Position numbers and translations under genes: made by a program. Source: Acerihabitans sp015654925 (GTDB lineage Bacteria; Pseudomonadota; Gammaproteobacteria; Enterobacterales; Enterobacteriaceae). From it: DNA of 64,000 nt. Location of the stretch: positions 3,162,001-3,226,000 of the forward strand of contig NZ_CP178732.1 of the NCBI RefSeq assembly GCF_047324175.1. Direction: 5' to 3'. Each line of letters opens with the position of its first letter. The first letter of the stretch is position 1. The notes under the pieces were generated by a model that made no database searches, had not been told where the DNA came from, and saw only the letters and a list, made by a program, of their open reading frames with translations. Shown here piece by piece: positions 50,130 through 59,265 of the stretch.

Positions 50130-50936
50130 ATGCTCTATTTAATTGATAGCCGCGTGTTATTTAATACCGACGAATATCAACTATCCTTATTAAATAAGGA
50201 CGAATCGGCCATCCGGCTTTCTCATTCCGCCGGCCGGGTATTAGAGGCGCTGATTATTGCACATGGCGCCGGCGCGCCGGTGAGCCGCGAAACGCTATTT
50301 GAACAAGTATGGGAAAAACAGGGTCTCCAGCCCTCCAATGGTAATTTAAATCAACAGGTCAGTCTCATTAGAAAAGCGCTGCTGGCTGCGGGATTAGAGG
50401 CCTCGGCCATCGTCACCCTGCCCAAACGCGGCCTGAAACTAAACGAGCGGTTAACTATCGCGCCTTATGGGGATCGCGCCGAATCCGCGGCGCCGCGGGC
50501 GGCGATAACCGAGGCCGTTCCCGCCGATAAACCCGTCCCCGCCACGGCGCGGTTCAATCCGGAAATATTGCGTAATGTTATATTGATTATTACCGCCGTT
50601 ATTACGCTGTTGATGATTTATTTTTATTTAACGGTAGCGGATAAGCAGCAATTAATTTTTTTCCGCAAAATTAACGCTTGCGATGTTTATACCCTGCGTC
50701 CGGTAAATGAAGGGGAACAAGAAAATCTGGCGACCGATATTCAACGGACCATGATAGGAAATATCGAGCAATGCAATGATCGTGACGTAGTGTTGTTTTC
50801 CAGGACCGCCGTGACTAACCCCAGGGTCAAAGAGAATCTTAATCGCCGCACTTTTTTGGCCAAATGCGCGAGGGACGCCCGCGGCGCCTTGTCGGATTGC
50901 CTGAACTTCTACTTTTACAATTGGGGCGAGCAATGA
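50130..50936 (+). CDS. CadC/MarT-like membrane-anchored winged-helix regulator
   Basis: The product has 268 residues. Residues 1-105 form an OmpR/ToxR-type winged helix (VSRETLFEQVWEKQGLQPSNGNLNQQ, then LIRKALLAAG and TLPKRGLKL). A proline/alanine-rich linker follows, then one membrane span near 148-166 (NVILIITAVITLLMIYFYL). About 100 periplasmic residues with four cysteines come last. This is the ToxR/CadC/MarT plan: periplasmic sensing linked directly to DNA binding. It overlaps the FidL-like gene by 4 bp, as marT and fidL are paired in Salmonella SPI-3. Target genes are unknown. Confidence 0.82.
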   Translation: MLYLIDSRVLFNTDEYQLSLLNKDESAIRLSHSAGRVLEALIIAHGAGAPVSRETLFEQVWEKQGLQPSNGNLNQQVSLIRKALLAAGLEASAIVTLPKRGLKLNERLTIAPYGDRAESAAPRAAITEAVPADKPVPATARFNPEILRNVILIITAVITLLMIYFYLTVADKQQLIFFRKINACDVYTLRPVNEGEQENLATDIQRTMIGNIEQCNDRDVVLFSRTAVTNPRVKENLNRRTFLAKCARDARGALSDCLNFYFYNWGEQ

Positions 50937-51400
50937 AAAAAATGACCATCGCCATGGCCCTGTGCCTGATTTCCATTACCCTCTTTTACCTGAAAAGCGA
51001 CCGCGCCCGTTTTTCGGGTTTCCACTGTTCCGGCCTGATGGTCCACCGGGCGAATAGCCCGCAAGGCGGTTTTACCTATACGGTGGACGCAAAAATGTAC
51101 TTTACCGGCGGCCGGGAGGGTTTTTACGCCCTTAACGGCACGTTCGCCCATAACGGCCAAACCTATAACTTGCACCGCACGCGTTTTTTCACCTTCCGGC
51201 AGAAAAACCGCCAGGGCTTGTATGAAATCACCATTACCCGGGAGATTGTTTCGCCCCTGGATAATCTGCCGGCCACGGTGGCCAGCCCGATCCTGCTGCC
51301 GGTGGGCGAATCCATTTTACCCAGCTTCAGGCGCATTGATGACGGCGCGATTCTGGTGAGCATTTTTTATTCGCCCTTTTTCATTTGCGCCAAAGACTAA
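50933..51400 (+). CDS. FidL-like membrane protein, partner of the MarT-like regulator
   Basis: ATG 50933 overlaps the previous stop (ATGA) and gives 155 residues. One N-terminal membrane anchor (MTIAMALCLISITLFYL) precedes a periplasmic domain with FSGFHCSGLMVH and a late Cys (FFICAKD). Size, anchor and pairing with a MarT/CadC-like regulator fit the FidL-like family. By analogy with ToxS it may modulate or stabilise the regulator's periplasmic domain. Family assignment rests on layout more than on strong motifs. Confidence 0.6.
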   Translation: MKKMTIAMALCLISITLFYLKSDRARFSGFHCSGLMVHRANSPQGGFTYTVDAKMYFTGGREGFYALNGTFAHNGQTYNLHRTRFFTFRQKNRQGLYEITITREIVSPLDNLPATVASPILLPVGESILPSFRRIDDGAILVSIFYSPFFICAKD

Positions 51401-51535
51401 CGCCTATTCGCCGGCAAATTTTGACTATCCGCAAGAATCGATAATACTTTACGGATGCTTATCCGATGGCCTTGATGAGAGACGCTGACGTCGCGGGGTC
51501 AACCTGTTCCGTGGTCCAGAGATGCACTAGTCTTT

Positions 51536-53110
51536 ATGCGAAAAGCCCGCCCCAGCGGTTCCACCCAGCAGCACAATCCGGCGGCCTCGGTATATGGCGG
51601 CCACCGTTTTTCTTTAATCGCCGAGCTTGGCGCGGCCGCCGCGCTGCTGATTGTCGCCCTGATCGCCGTCAACGGCTGGCATGTCTGGCACACCTACCAC
51701 CTGGCCCTGGAGCGATCGCGGGCCAATACCCAGAATCTGACGCAGGCCTTATCCCAGCACGCCAGCGACACTTTTGCGCAGGCCGAATCCACCCTGCAAG
51801 AGCTGGCGGGGCAAATCAACCAGTGGGGAATGGGTAACGATCAATTACCCCGCTTGCAGCGTATTTTCCAGGAAAAGACCCAGGCCCTGGCGCAGATTAA
51901 CGCCATATCGCTGTTTGATGCGACGGGGCGGATGATCGTGACGGCGGCGAACCGGTTGCCGCCGTCCAAGGATTATTCCGATCGGGAATATTTTCAGTAT
52001 CACCGCGATCATCCGCAATTAACGGTGCATATCGGCAAAGTCATCAGAAGCCGGATGTCCAACGATTTGGTATTGCCCATTTCCCGGCGCCTGAATCATC
52101 CCGACGGCAGTTTTGCCGGCGTGCTGCTGGAAAGCGTAATGATTAATCATTTCCGTAATTTTTATACCAAATTCGAGATCGACGACGATTCGACTTTAAT
52201 GATGCTGCTCAATAACGGCACCATACTCTACCGGCAACCTTATAATGAAAAAGCCATCGGCACCACGATCGCCGGTTCCGACCTGTATAAAGAAAATATC
52301 AGGCAAAACCACGCCGGCATCGTGACCAGTTCCCTGGCCGCCGACCAGCGGCAGAACGTATATAGCTTTACCCATCTCAAGGATTTTCCGGTCATCATCA
52401 CTACCGGCCTATCCCTCGATCGCTCATTGTTGGACTGGCGGCGGGATGCCATCAGCCAAGGGGTCATCACCCTGATTTTCGTGACGCTGATTGCCCTGAC
52501 CGGTTTGCTGCTGATACGCCAGGTGCGGGCTCGAATGCATATTGAACTGGAGTTGATCCGCACCCAGCAGGAGCTGCGCAAACTCAACCGCTCGCTGGAG
52601 AAATTGGCGCGATCGGACGGCCTTACCGGGCTGTATAACCGGCGGCATTTCGATTTAACCCTGGCCCATGAATTTAATCGTGCGCTGCAACAGCATCAGG
52701 ATCTGGGGCTGATTCTGCTGGATGTGGATTATTTCAAGCAGTTTAACGATCTCTACGGCCATGTGGCCGGCGACGAGTGTTTAAAATTGATTGGTAAAAC
52801 CCTGCGCGAGCTGCCCTTGCGCGCGCGGGATCTGGTGGCGCGCTACGGCGGCGAGGAGTTCATCGTGCTGTTGCCCGACACCGATCTCGCCGGCACCCTG
52901 GCGGTGGCGCAGCGCATTGTCCGGGAAGTCGAGCAACTGCGGGTTCCCCACCAAAGCAGCCCAACCGGCATTTTGACGCTGAGCATCGGCGTATTTGTCG
53001 GCGTGCCGCGGCCCGATCGGGACACGCCGTCCAAGCTTATCGTCAAGGCGGATGCGGCGCTGTATCAAGCCAAGCACCAGGGGCGTAACCAGATTTGCGT
53101 GGCCGGATAA
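51536..53110 (+). CDS. Membrane diguanylate cyclase with dCACHE sensor
   Basis: The product has 524 residues. TM1 lies near 27-48 (AAAALLIVALIAVNGWHVW). A periplasmic dCACHE domain follows, with AISLFDATGRMIVTAANRLPPSKDYSDREYF and GSFAGVLLESVM. TM2 lies near 305-325. The C-terminal GGDEF domain has the active-site signature RYGGEEF (Glu form, about residues 435-441) and an intact inhibitory I-site, RARD, five residues upstream. It should make c-di-GMP in response to a small periplasmic ligand, often an amino or carboxylic acid. It follows the MarT/FidL-like pair by 135 bp. No EAL domain is nearby. Confidence 0.92.
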   Translation: MRKARPSGSTQQHNPAASVYGGHRFSLIAELGAAAALLIVALIAVNGWHVWHTYHLALERSRANTQNLTQALSQHASDTFAQAESTLQELAGQINQWGMGNDQLPRLQRIFQEKTQALAQINAISLFDATGRMIVTAANRLPPSKDYSDREYFQYHRDHPQLTVHIGKVIRSRMSNDLVLPISRRLNHPDGSFAGVLLESVMINHFRNFYTKFEIDDDSTLMMLLNNGTILYRQPYNEKAIGTTIAGSDLYKENIRQNHAGIVTSSLAADQRQNVYSFTHLKDFPVIITTGLSLDRSLLDWRRDAISQGVITLIFVTLIALTGLLLIRQVRARMHIELELIRTQQELRKLNRSLEKLARSDGLTGLYNRRHFDLTLAHEFNRALQQHQDLGLILLDVDYFKQFNDLYGHVAGDECLKLIGKTLRELPLRARDLVARYGGEEFIVLLPDTDLAGTLAVAQRIVREVEQLRVPHQSSPTGILTLSIGVFVGVPRPDRDTPSKLIVKADAALYQAKHQGRNQICVAG

Positions 53111-53117
53111 CGGCGCG

Positions 53118-53912
53118 TCAAATACCGCTGAACCAATTATAACCCTGATCCTCCCAGTAGCCGCCGGGATTGGTATTCCCCACCGAGATCGATACGATAT
53201 GCTTGGCGTTTTTGAACCCCAGCTTGGTTGGCACCCGTAATCGCAGGGGGAAGCCATAGGAATCCGGCAGGGTTTTTCCGGCGAAATCCAGCGCCAGGGT
53301 AGTTTGCGGATGCAGCGCGGTGGCCATATCGATACTGGAGTAATAACGATCGGCACAGCGAAAACCGACAAATCCGGCGCGCAGGTCCGCGCCTATGTGC
53401 TGCAAAAAGGTGCGCAGCGGCACCCCGCTCCACTGGCCGATGGCGCTCCACCCTTCAATGCAAATCAGCCGGGTGATTTGACTTTGCTGCGGCAAGGACT
53501 GCAGCCTCGCCAGCGTCCAGGGACGCTTATCGGCCACCTGCCCCGAGACTTCAAGCCGGTAGGTGGCGAGATCGATTTCCGGCACATTATCTTCCGGGTA
53601 AAACGCGTTAAACGGAAACGGTTTGGTCATCTGATCGGGACGGTACGTCTGCGCCAGGCGCTGGCCGCTAAATAACCAGCCCTGCACCCGGTCGTTCCAG
53701 CGCGACATGGCCCATAAGACTTTATCCACTTCATCCCCGTCTTGCATATTGCAACCGCTGAGCAGGGTCAGCGCCCCGAGCGTCAGGCCGGAACGCAGCA
53801 GCAGGCGCCGCTGAAGGCGCACCAGCTGCTTTTGCTGGGCGGGTTCCAATTTAACGGCGGTTTTGGCCCCGGACCGGCCGGATTGCTTGCCGTTATCGTT
53901 GTTATTCATCAT
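53118..53912 (-). CDS. MsrP/YedY-like molybdopterin oxidoreductase, Tat lipoprotein
   Basis: ATG 53912 follows GGGAAA and gives 264 residues. The N-terminus has an RR pair (RLQRRLLLRSG, residues 33-42), a hydrophobic core and a lipobox LLSGC with Cys54, so it looks like a Tat-exported lipoprotein. The sulfite-oxidase-fold domain has the molybdenum ligand Cys151 in RLICIEGWSAIGQWSGVPL. MsrP-type enzymes repair oxidised methionine in the periplasm using electrons from a membrane cytochrome. Here the partner is the overlapping cytochrome b gene, not an MsrQ-type protein. Substrate uncertain. Confidence 0.82.
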   Translation of the reverse strand: MMNNNDNGKQSGRSGAKTAVKLEPAQQKQLVRLQRRLLLRSGLTLGALTLLSGCNMQDGDEVDKVLWAMSRWNDRVQGWLFSGQRLAQTYRPDQMTKPFPFNAFYPEDNVPEIDLATYRLEVSGQVADKRPWTLARLQSLPQQSQITRLICIEGWSAIGQWSGVPLRTFLQHIGADLRAGFVGFRCADRYYSSIDMATALHPQTTLALDFAGKTLPDSYGFPLRLRVPTKLGFKNAKHIVSISVGNTNPGGYWEDQGYNWFSGI

Positions 53913-54555
53913 TCGTTTCCCGCAGTCCGCGGCGCGCATGCGCCGACAGATGGCCGGTAATCATCTGTAAAAACGTCGAGGGAACCATCAGCACCATCGC
54001 CACGTGCACCACCACGAATATACCGATGCCGCTCATCGCGAAAAAATGGACATAACGCGCCCGGTCAAAACCGCCGAACAGCGCCACCAAATACTGTAAC
54101 TGCACGGGTTTCCAAATCGACAGGCCGGAGAGGATCAGCAGCAGGCCGCACAGCAAGGCGAACAGATAAAACGCTTTTTGCACGGCGTTGTAGCGCCCCA
54201 GTTGGTGTTCGAGGCGCAGGGTCAGCGCGAGTTTGACATCCGTCAGCACCGAGCGCGGCGTGACCGGCAGGAAATCGCGGCGAAAATGGCCGCTGAACAG
54301 GCCCCAGACCACATATAGCAGCGCGTTGGCCGCCAGCGCCCACATCACCGCCAGATGCCAGGCGATGGAGCCGCCCAGCCAGCCCCCCAGCGTCAAGGCG
54401 GTGGGGAACGTAAAACCAAACAGCGGCGATGCGTTATATATTCCCCAGCCGCTCATAAACATCCCGCACATGATGGGCAGATTCAACCAGTGGGTGATGC
54501 GCACCGGCGCCCGATGCAGCTTGATTTCAGGTGCCCGGGCAGCAGATTTTTTCAC
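53902..54555 (-). CDS. Cytochrome b561-type membrane subunit (hydrogenase/formate-dehydrogenase cytochrome b family)
   Basis: The 217-residue protein has about four to five membrane spans. Haem-ligand candidates are His19 in RITHWLNLPIM, His in SIAWHLAVMWALAANALLY and the two late histidines in ARYVHFFAMSG and VVHVAMVLM. It carries electrons from quinol to the overlapping molybdopterin subunit outside the membrane (11-bp gene overlap). It differs from MsrQ (YedZ), so the pair is an MsrPQ analogue rather than an orthologue. Confidence 0.84.
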   Translation of the reverse strand: MKKSAARAPEIKLHRAPVRITHWLNLPIMCGMFMSGWGIYNASPLFGFTFPTALTLGGWLGGSIAWHLAVMWALAANALLYVVWGLFSGHFRRDFLPVTPRSVLTDVKLALTLRLEHQLGRYNAVQKAFYLFALLCGLLLILSGLSIWKPVQLQYLVALFGGFDRARYVHFFAMSGIGIFVVVHVAMVLMVPSTFLQMITGHLSAHARRGLRETNDE

Positions 54556-54665
54556 AGGCGCTCCTTATTGGTACGCAGAGGAAGTACGCACATGGCTCTG
54601 GCGAGGCCAACGCGGCGGAGGCCGGTATATCTCCCAGCCGCCCGCCGCTTGCGATGTCGTCGGGC

Positions 54666-55292
54666 TTACATGGGGGGGATCGTGCCGTTGACGCCGGCGA
54701 TGACCCGTCCTGCTACCGCGGGCTCAGAACCGCCCGGCGCCGGGAAAACGATGACATGCGCACCCGTTTTTAATAAAGAGCGATCGCCAGGTGACAACGT
54801 CACAATGGGCACATCTTCCGGCACGACGACCTTTTTCTCCCCGTTCTGGTACTTCACGGTCATGGTGCGGCCGTTGGCGTTAACCAAGGTGCCGACGGTG
54901 CCGTTGGTCATGGTGCCCACTTTGCCGTCCGCGCCCTGCCACGGCCGGAATCCTTCGCCCGAGCCGCGTAGCGACGGGTCGAACACATGCACTTCCAGCG
55001 CTTTCAGGGTGCCGTCCGGCTGCGGCGCCGCCGCGGTGCCGATGAAACTATCGGGTTTTATATCGGTGATTTTACCCTGCGCCACCGCCGTAAAGGTGGT
55101 CTGATCGCCGAGCGTGAAGTCGCGTTTTTCACCTTTGCGATCGGTCAGCTCCAACTGCGCGCCGTTCACCTGGGTTATGGTACCACGCACCGCCGCCGGC
55201 GGTTTGGCCGGCGCGTCCGCCGCCCTGGCCGCGAAACCACCGAGCGTGAGCGCGCCCATCAATAGGCCGGTTACTATTCGTTGTTTGGTCAT
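54666..55292 (-). CDS. Periplasmic DUF5666-like protein
   Basis: The 208-residue product has a signal peptide ending GGFAARA. The mature part has two small beta-domains: VRGTITQVNGAQLELTDRKGEK followed by QGKITDIKPDSFIG, and a second with MTNGTVGTLVNANGRTMTVKY. This strand pattern with metal- or cofactor-binding-like loops resembles DUF5666 proteins. It is the first gene of a three-gene operon with the cytochrome b and the molybdopterin enzyme. Its function is unknown; a chaperone or substrate-presenting role is possible. Confidence 0.7.
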   Translation of the reverse strand: MTKQRIVTGLLMGALTLGGFAARAADAPAKPPAAVRGTITQVNGAQLELTDRKGEKRDFTLGDQTTFTAVAQGKITDIKPDSFIGTAAAPQPDGTLKALEVHVFDPSLRGSGEGFRPWQGADGKVGTMTNGTVGTLVNANGRTMTVKYQNGEKKVVVPEDVPIVTLSPGDRSLLKTGAHVIVFPAPGGSEPAVAGRVIAGVNGTIPPM

Positions 55293-55421
55293 TTCCCTCT
55301 CCTGTTATCGATCTGTCCGGTCGCCGATGCGCCGGGTATAACAACCGTGACGCTTTTCTCTAGCATTACGCGCCGTTAACGTTCTTAGCTTGGCAAATCG
55401 ACCCGGTCCGCCGGATGACCA

Positions 55422-55445
55422 TTTGATGACAATATTGTCATCAAA
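55422..55445. promoter_or_regulatory. CusR/HprR-type palindromic box between divergent operons
   Basis: Bases 55422-55445 form a perfect 24-bp palindrome with core TGATGACAATATTGTCATCA (55424-55443). It matches the TGACAA-N2-TTGTCA box of CusR and HprR in E. coli. It lies 130 bp upstream of the oxidoreductase operon and 120 bp upstream of the response-regulator gene, so both directions may be controlled. Confidence 0.85.
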
Positions 55446-55565
55446 ACCCCCGTGGCGACCTGCTACACTGGTATCCTGGCCCGCACCGCACCGGGTTAAC
55501 GGCGAGGTAACGGCGCTTATTGCGCTATGCTGACAATCCCAGGCCGAAAATAAGGACCCGCGTAA

Positions 55566-56237
55566 ATGCGTATATTGATAGTAGAAGATGATTTGAGTAC
55601 CGGTGAATATTTGCGCAAAGGGCTGGGGGAAGCGGGCTATCGGGTGGACCTGGCCCGCAGCGGTACAGACGGGCTGTTTCTGGCGCTGGAACATAGCTAT
55701 GATCTGATTGTGCTGGATGTGATGCTGCCCGGCCTGGACGGCTGGCAGCTAATGGAAATTATCCGCAAGAAAAGCGATGTGCCGGTGCTGTTTCTGACCG
55801 CCCGCGACGGCGTACAGGATCGCATTCACGGCCTCGAACTGGGGGCGGATGATTATTTAATCAAACCCTTCTCATTTACCGAGCTGGTGTTGCGTATCCG
55901 CACCCTGCTGCGGCGCGGCGTGGCCCGCGAAGAGAATGACTACCGGCTGGCCGACCTGCATATCGACGTATTGCGCCGCAGGGTCACGCGGCTCGATCAG
56001 GTGATTATCCTGACCAATAAAGAGTTTGCCCTGCTGGCGCTATTCGTCCAGCGCCAGGGCGAAGTGCTGTCCCGCACCCTGATTGCCTCCCAGGTCTGGG
56101 ATATGAACTTCGACAGCGATACCAACGTGGTGGACGTGGCGGTTAAACGCCTGCGCGCCAAAGTCGACCGGCCGTTTGAAGTGAAGTTGATCCATACCGT
56201 GCGCGGTATCGGTTATGTTTGCGAACCCCGCCCATGA
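55566..56237 (+). CDS. HprR/CusR-like OmpR-family response regulator
   Basis: The product has 223 residues. The receiver has IVEDD, phospho-acceptor Asp51 (LIVLDVMLPGLDGWQ), and IKPFSFTELVLRI. The winged helix ends DSDTNVVDVAVKRLRAKVD, with VIHT-type wing replaced by LIHTVRGIGYVC. Sequence and context resemble HprR (YedW), which controls msrPQ, and CusR. The palindromic box upstream is of the type both bind. It probably activates the divergent Mo-oxidoreductase operon. Confidence 0.9.
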   Translation: MRILIVEDDLSTGEYLRKGLGEAGYRVDLARSGTDGLFLALEHSYDLIVLDVMLPGLDGWQLMEIIRKKSDVPVLFLTARDGVQDRIHGLELGADDYLIKPFSFTELVLRIRTLLRRGVAREENDYRLADLHIDVLRRRVTRLDQVIILTNKEFALLALFVQRQGEVLSRTLIASQVWDMNFDSDTNVVDVAVKRLRAKVDRPFEVKLIHTVRGIGYVCEPRP

Positions 56238-57649
56238 ATCGACCGCGCCTGCCCGCCCTTTCTTTAACGCTGCGCTCGGCGCTGCTGTTTGCCGTCCTGG
56301 CCGCCCTGGTCATCAGCGCGGTGGGGTTTTATCTGTATGACGATATTTCCCGCTCCATGCAGCGCCAGGCCGGGTTCCAGACGTCCGGGCGCGTTGAATA
56401 TTTCCGTAACCTGCTGGGCAATGAATTTCCGCTATCCCGGCTCAGCGACAACCCGCATTTGTTTGAAAATATGCTGGGCAACGAGCGGGATATCCTGGTT
56501 TTCCAGCGTCCCGGCCAGGCGCCGCTGATTAATGTCAACCCGCGCAACTATCCCCTGCCGCCGGTGGCGCCGGTGGCCGCCGGGGTGCCCCTGAGCCTGG
56601 CGGCGGTGCATAACGCCAGCACCCCGGACGGCATTCCGATCCGCTTCGTCACCGCCTTGGTGAAACTCGACGGCGGGCAAACCGTACAAATTACCGCCGG
56701 CCATGTGATGGCGAACGAAACCCGCATGCTGGGGCAATACCGCAACCGGATTATCGAGGCGACGCTTGGGGCCTTTGTGCTGATTGCCCTGCTCGGTTAT
56801 GCGCTAATGCGCCAGGGGCTTAAACCGCTGCGGCGCATGGCATCACAGGCCCAGGGCATCCACCCCGCCACCCTGGCCGCCCGTCTGTCCGAACAGGGCG
56901 CGCCGCCCGAACTGTATCAGGTGATTCGCAGTTTTAACCAAATGCTGGACCGGCTGGCGGAGGGATACCAGCGGTTAAGCCAATTTTCCGCCGATTTGGC
57001 CCATGAAATCCGCACGCCGATTAATGCGCTGATGGGTCACTGCCAGGTGGCGCTTTACCAGCGCCGATCGGCGCCAGAGTATGAAAGCGTGCTGGTGGGC
57101 AACAGCGAGGAGCTGGAACGGATCTCGCGCATGGTGGAAAACATCTTGTTCCTGGCGCGGGCCGGCGAAGCGCAATCCGCCATTCAACCGGCTGGGCTGG
57201 CGCTGCATGCCGAGCTACAGCGGATCGCGGACTATTTTGAAGGATTAGCCGAAGAGCGCGGCCTGTCGTTGTACTGCCGTGGCGAAGGCGAAATCTGGGC
57301 GGACGCCATGCTGCTGCGCCGAGCGTTAAGCAATCTGGTGGATAACGCCATCCGCTATGCCGACGAAAACAGCAAGGTCACCCTGACCGGACGCCGGGAC
57401 GGCGCGGGCTGGGTGATTGAGGTCGCCAACCGCGGTCCGGCGATTGCGGCGGAACATATGAATAAACTGTTCGACCGCTTCTACCGGGTGGATAACGCGC
57501 GGACCAGCAGCGGCAATGCCACCGGCCTTGGCCTGTCGATTGTGCGCGCCATTATGGAACTGCATCACGGCTCGGCATCCGCCCGGTGCGACCCGGACGG
57601 CACGCTGTGTTTTTGCCTGTATTTTCCCGACCCCGCTTCCGTTAGCTGA
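56234..57649 (+). CDS. HprS/CusS-like heavy-metal/redox sensor histidine kinase
   Basis: ATG 56234 overlaps the regulator stop (ATGA) and gives 471 residues. TM1 lies near 15-36, a periplasmic domain of about 140 residues follows, TM2 near 175-195, then HAMP. Phospho-accepting His257 lies in DLAHEIRTPINALMGHCQV. The ATPase has SNLVDNAIRYA, FDRFYRVDNAR and GLGLSIVRAIMELH. It belongs to the CusS/HprS group that responds to copper, hypochlorite or hydrogen peroxide; with an MsrP-like target, oxidative stress is the more likely cue. Confidence 0.9.
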   Translation: MNRPRLPALSLTLRSALLFAVLAALVISAVGFYLYDDISRSMQRQAGFQTSGRVEYFRNLLGNEFPLSRLSDNPHLFENMLGNERDILVFQRPGQAPLINVNPRNYPLPPVAPVAAGVPLSLAAVHNASTPDGIPIRFVTALVKLDGGQTVQITAGHVMANETRMLGQYRNRIIEATLGAFVLIALLGYALMRQGLKPLRRMASQAQGIHPATLAARLSEQGAPPELYQVIRSFNQMLDRLAEGYQRLSQFSADLAHEIRTPINALMGHCQVALYQRRSAPEYESVLVGNSEELERISRMVENILFLARAGEAQSAIQPAGLALHAELQRIADYFEGLAEERGLSLYCRGEGEIWADAMLLRRALSNLVDNAIRYADENSKVTLTGRRDGAGWVIEVANRGPAIAAEHMNKLFDRFYRVDNARTSSGNATGLGLSIVRAIMELHHGSASARCDPDGTLCFCLYFPDPASVS

Positions 57650-57681
57650 CGGGAGCCATGTTTTAAAAACAGACTTAAACA

Positions 57682-58815
57682 TCACGGTTTCAGGATCACC
57701 TTGGTCCAGCCCTCGTCGCGATCGTCAAAATGCTTATAGGCATCCGGGGCCTCGGCCAGAGGCAGGCGGTGGGAAATAATTTGCGCGGGGTTGGCGCGGC
57801 CCTGGTGGATCAAACGGGCCAGTTGCCGGTTATAGGCTTTGACGTTGGCCTGGCCGGTGCGGATCTGCTGGCCCTTGAACCAGAAGCTGCCGAAATCGAA
57901 CGGCATTTTGCCTTCTTTGGCCAAATCCGACTTGGCGCCGGGGTCCTGTGGTACAAACACCCCCACCACGCCGATACCGCCGGTGGCTTTGGTGGAGGCC
58001 ACCAGACTATTCATGGTGTCGGAGTTATCTTCATGGCCGTGTTTATCGCAACACTGGTAACCCACGCACTCACAGCCGCAGTCGGTGCCGCGCCCATCGG
58101 TCAGGTTGAGGATTTGCTCTACCGCCGCGTCGCCCACGCCGTTAATGGCCGTAGCCCCGATTTTCTCCGCCAGCGCCAGCCGGCTGGGATGGGTATCCAC
58201 CACGAAGACCTGCGAAGCCCCTTTAATCAGGGCGGAATGCGCCGCCATCAGCCCGACGGGACCGGCGCCGTAGATGGCCACGCTTTCTCCCGGCCGCAGG
58301 CCCGCCAGTTCGGTGGCATGCCAGCCGGTGGGAAAAATATCCGACAGCATGACATAGTCGTCCTCTTTTTCCCGGGCATCTTCAGGCAGCACCAGGCAGT
58401 TGAAATCAGCGTAGGGCACCCGCAGTAGTTCCGCCTGGCCGCCTTCAAACGGCCCCATTTCGGCAAAACCATAAGCGGCGCCCGCCGCGCCCGGGTTAGC
58501 GGTCAGGCAAAAACCGGTCAGGCCGCGCTCGCAGTTTTCGCAAAAACCGCAGCCGATATTAAACGGCAGGCAAACATAGTCGCCAACCCGGATGCGCTCC
58601 ACGGCGGTGCCGATTTCGATCACTTGCCCCATGTTTTCGTGGCCGAAAATCCGCCCGGTTTCGAAACTGGTGCGGCCTTCATACATATGTAAATCCGAGC
58701 CGCAAATGTTGGTGGTGGTAATGCGCACCACGACATCGGTGGGCTTGATAATCTTGGCGTCGGGCATCTCTTTTACCACGACATCGCGGGGACCGTTATA
58801 AACGACTGCTTTCAT
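57682..58815 (-). CDS. Zinc-dependent dehydrogenase, glutathione-independent formaldehyde dehydrogenase-like
   Basis: The product has 377 residues. Catalytic zinc ligands are in NICGSDLHMYEG and FGHENMG, and the structural zinc lobe is CGFCENCERGLTGFC. The NAD-binding loop is IYGAGPVGLMAA and the later segment CGCECVGYQCCDKHGHE is typical of FdhA-like enzymes. Such enzymes oxidise formaldehyde or other aldehydes, or dismutate them. It stands alone, convergent with the sensor-kinase gene, 32 bp apart. Confidence 0.88.
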   Translation of the reverse strand: MKAVVYNGPRDVVVKEMPDAKIIKPTDVVVRITTTNICGSDLHMYEGRTSFETGRIFGHENMGQVIEIGTAVERIRVGDYVCLPFNIGCGFCENCERGLTGFCLTANPGAAGAAYGFAEMGPFEGGQAELLRVPYADFNCLVLPEDAREKEDDYVMLSDIFPTGWHATELAGLRPGESVAIYGAGPVGLMAAHSALIKGASQVFVVDTHPSRLALAEKIGATAINGVGDAAVEQILNLTDGRGTDCGCECVGYQCCDKHGHEDNSDTMNSLVASTKATGGIGVVGVFVPQDPGAKSDLAKEGKMPFDFGSFWFKGQQIRTGQANVKAYNRQLARLIHQGRANPAQIISHRLPLAEAPDAYKHFDDRDEGWTKVILKP

Positions 58816-59154
58816 TATTTCCTCCGGTTTAGAACGCTATCTTTGTCGGCGCGTTAACCTTTCTCTTACTTGATGGACTTACTTTATGGATAGCCCATAA
58901 CCCCGCGCCGCGCTATAAATGATAAGCAAATTTACACATTCATTTATTCCCCCGCAGCGCCTAGCGGAGCGGTATCGCGGCGTGATTGCCCACACGCCCG
59001 CCCTTGTCGATTTGATAGCGGCGATAATGATTAGCGCATGTTAACAGTGGCTTAGCCGACGGCGATATTACGCCATAAGCGCCCAGCGGCGGAGAGTCAG
59101 CGCTATGACAGGAAACCGGGGATAAAGGGGGCATGTACGGCGCACAAAGACAAA

Positions 59155-59185
59155 TCGCCACCGGTGGCAATGTCACCAGTGGCGA
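59155..59185 (-). terminator. Hairpin 2 downstream of acuI
   Basis: TCGCCACCGGTG and CACCAGTGGCGA pair with one mismatch around a 7-base loop. On the minus strand ATTTGTCTTTG follows, a weak U-tract, so it may be the terminator of the acuR-acuI transcript. Confidence 0.5.
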
Positions 59186-59216
59186 TTAATGGGGCATTTA
59201 GCCGACCATTTAGAAC

Positions 59217-59245
59217 GGTTAAAAGTGACGTTGTCATTTTTAACC
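59217..59245 (-). terminator. Hairpin 1 just past the acuI stop
   Basis: GGTTAAAAGTGAC (59217-59229) pairs with GTCATTTTTAACC (59233-59245) with one G-T wobble and a 3-base loop, about 20 bp past the acuI stop. No U-run follows on the minus strand. Confidence 0.45.
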
Positions 59246-59265
59246 GCCTCGCTGAATTGCCGCCT

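Larger units (their letters stand above)
58816..59265. other. Intergenic region with two hairpins
   Basis: 450 bases without a convincing gene. The left part is the promoter side of the formaldehyde-dehydrogenase-like gene. The right part holds two hairpins (59155-59185 and 59217-59245) downstream of acuI. Confidence 0.55.
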
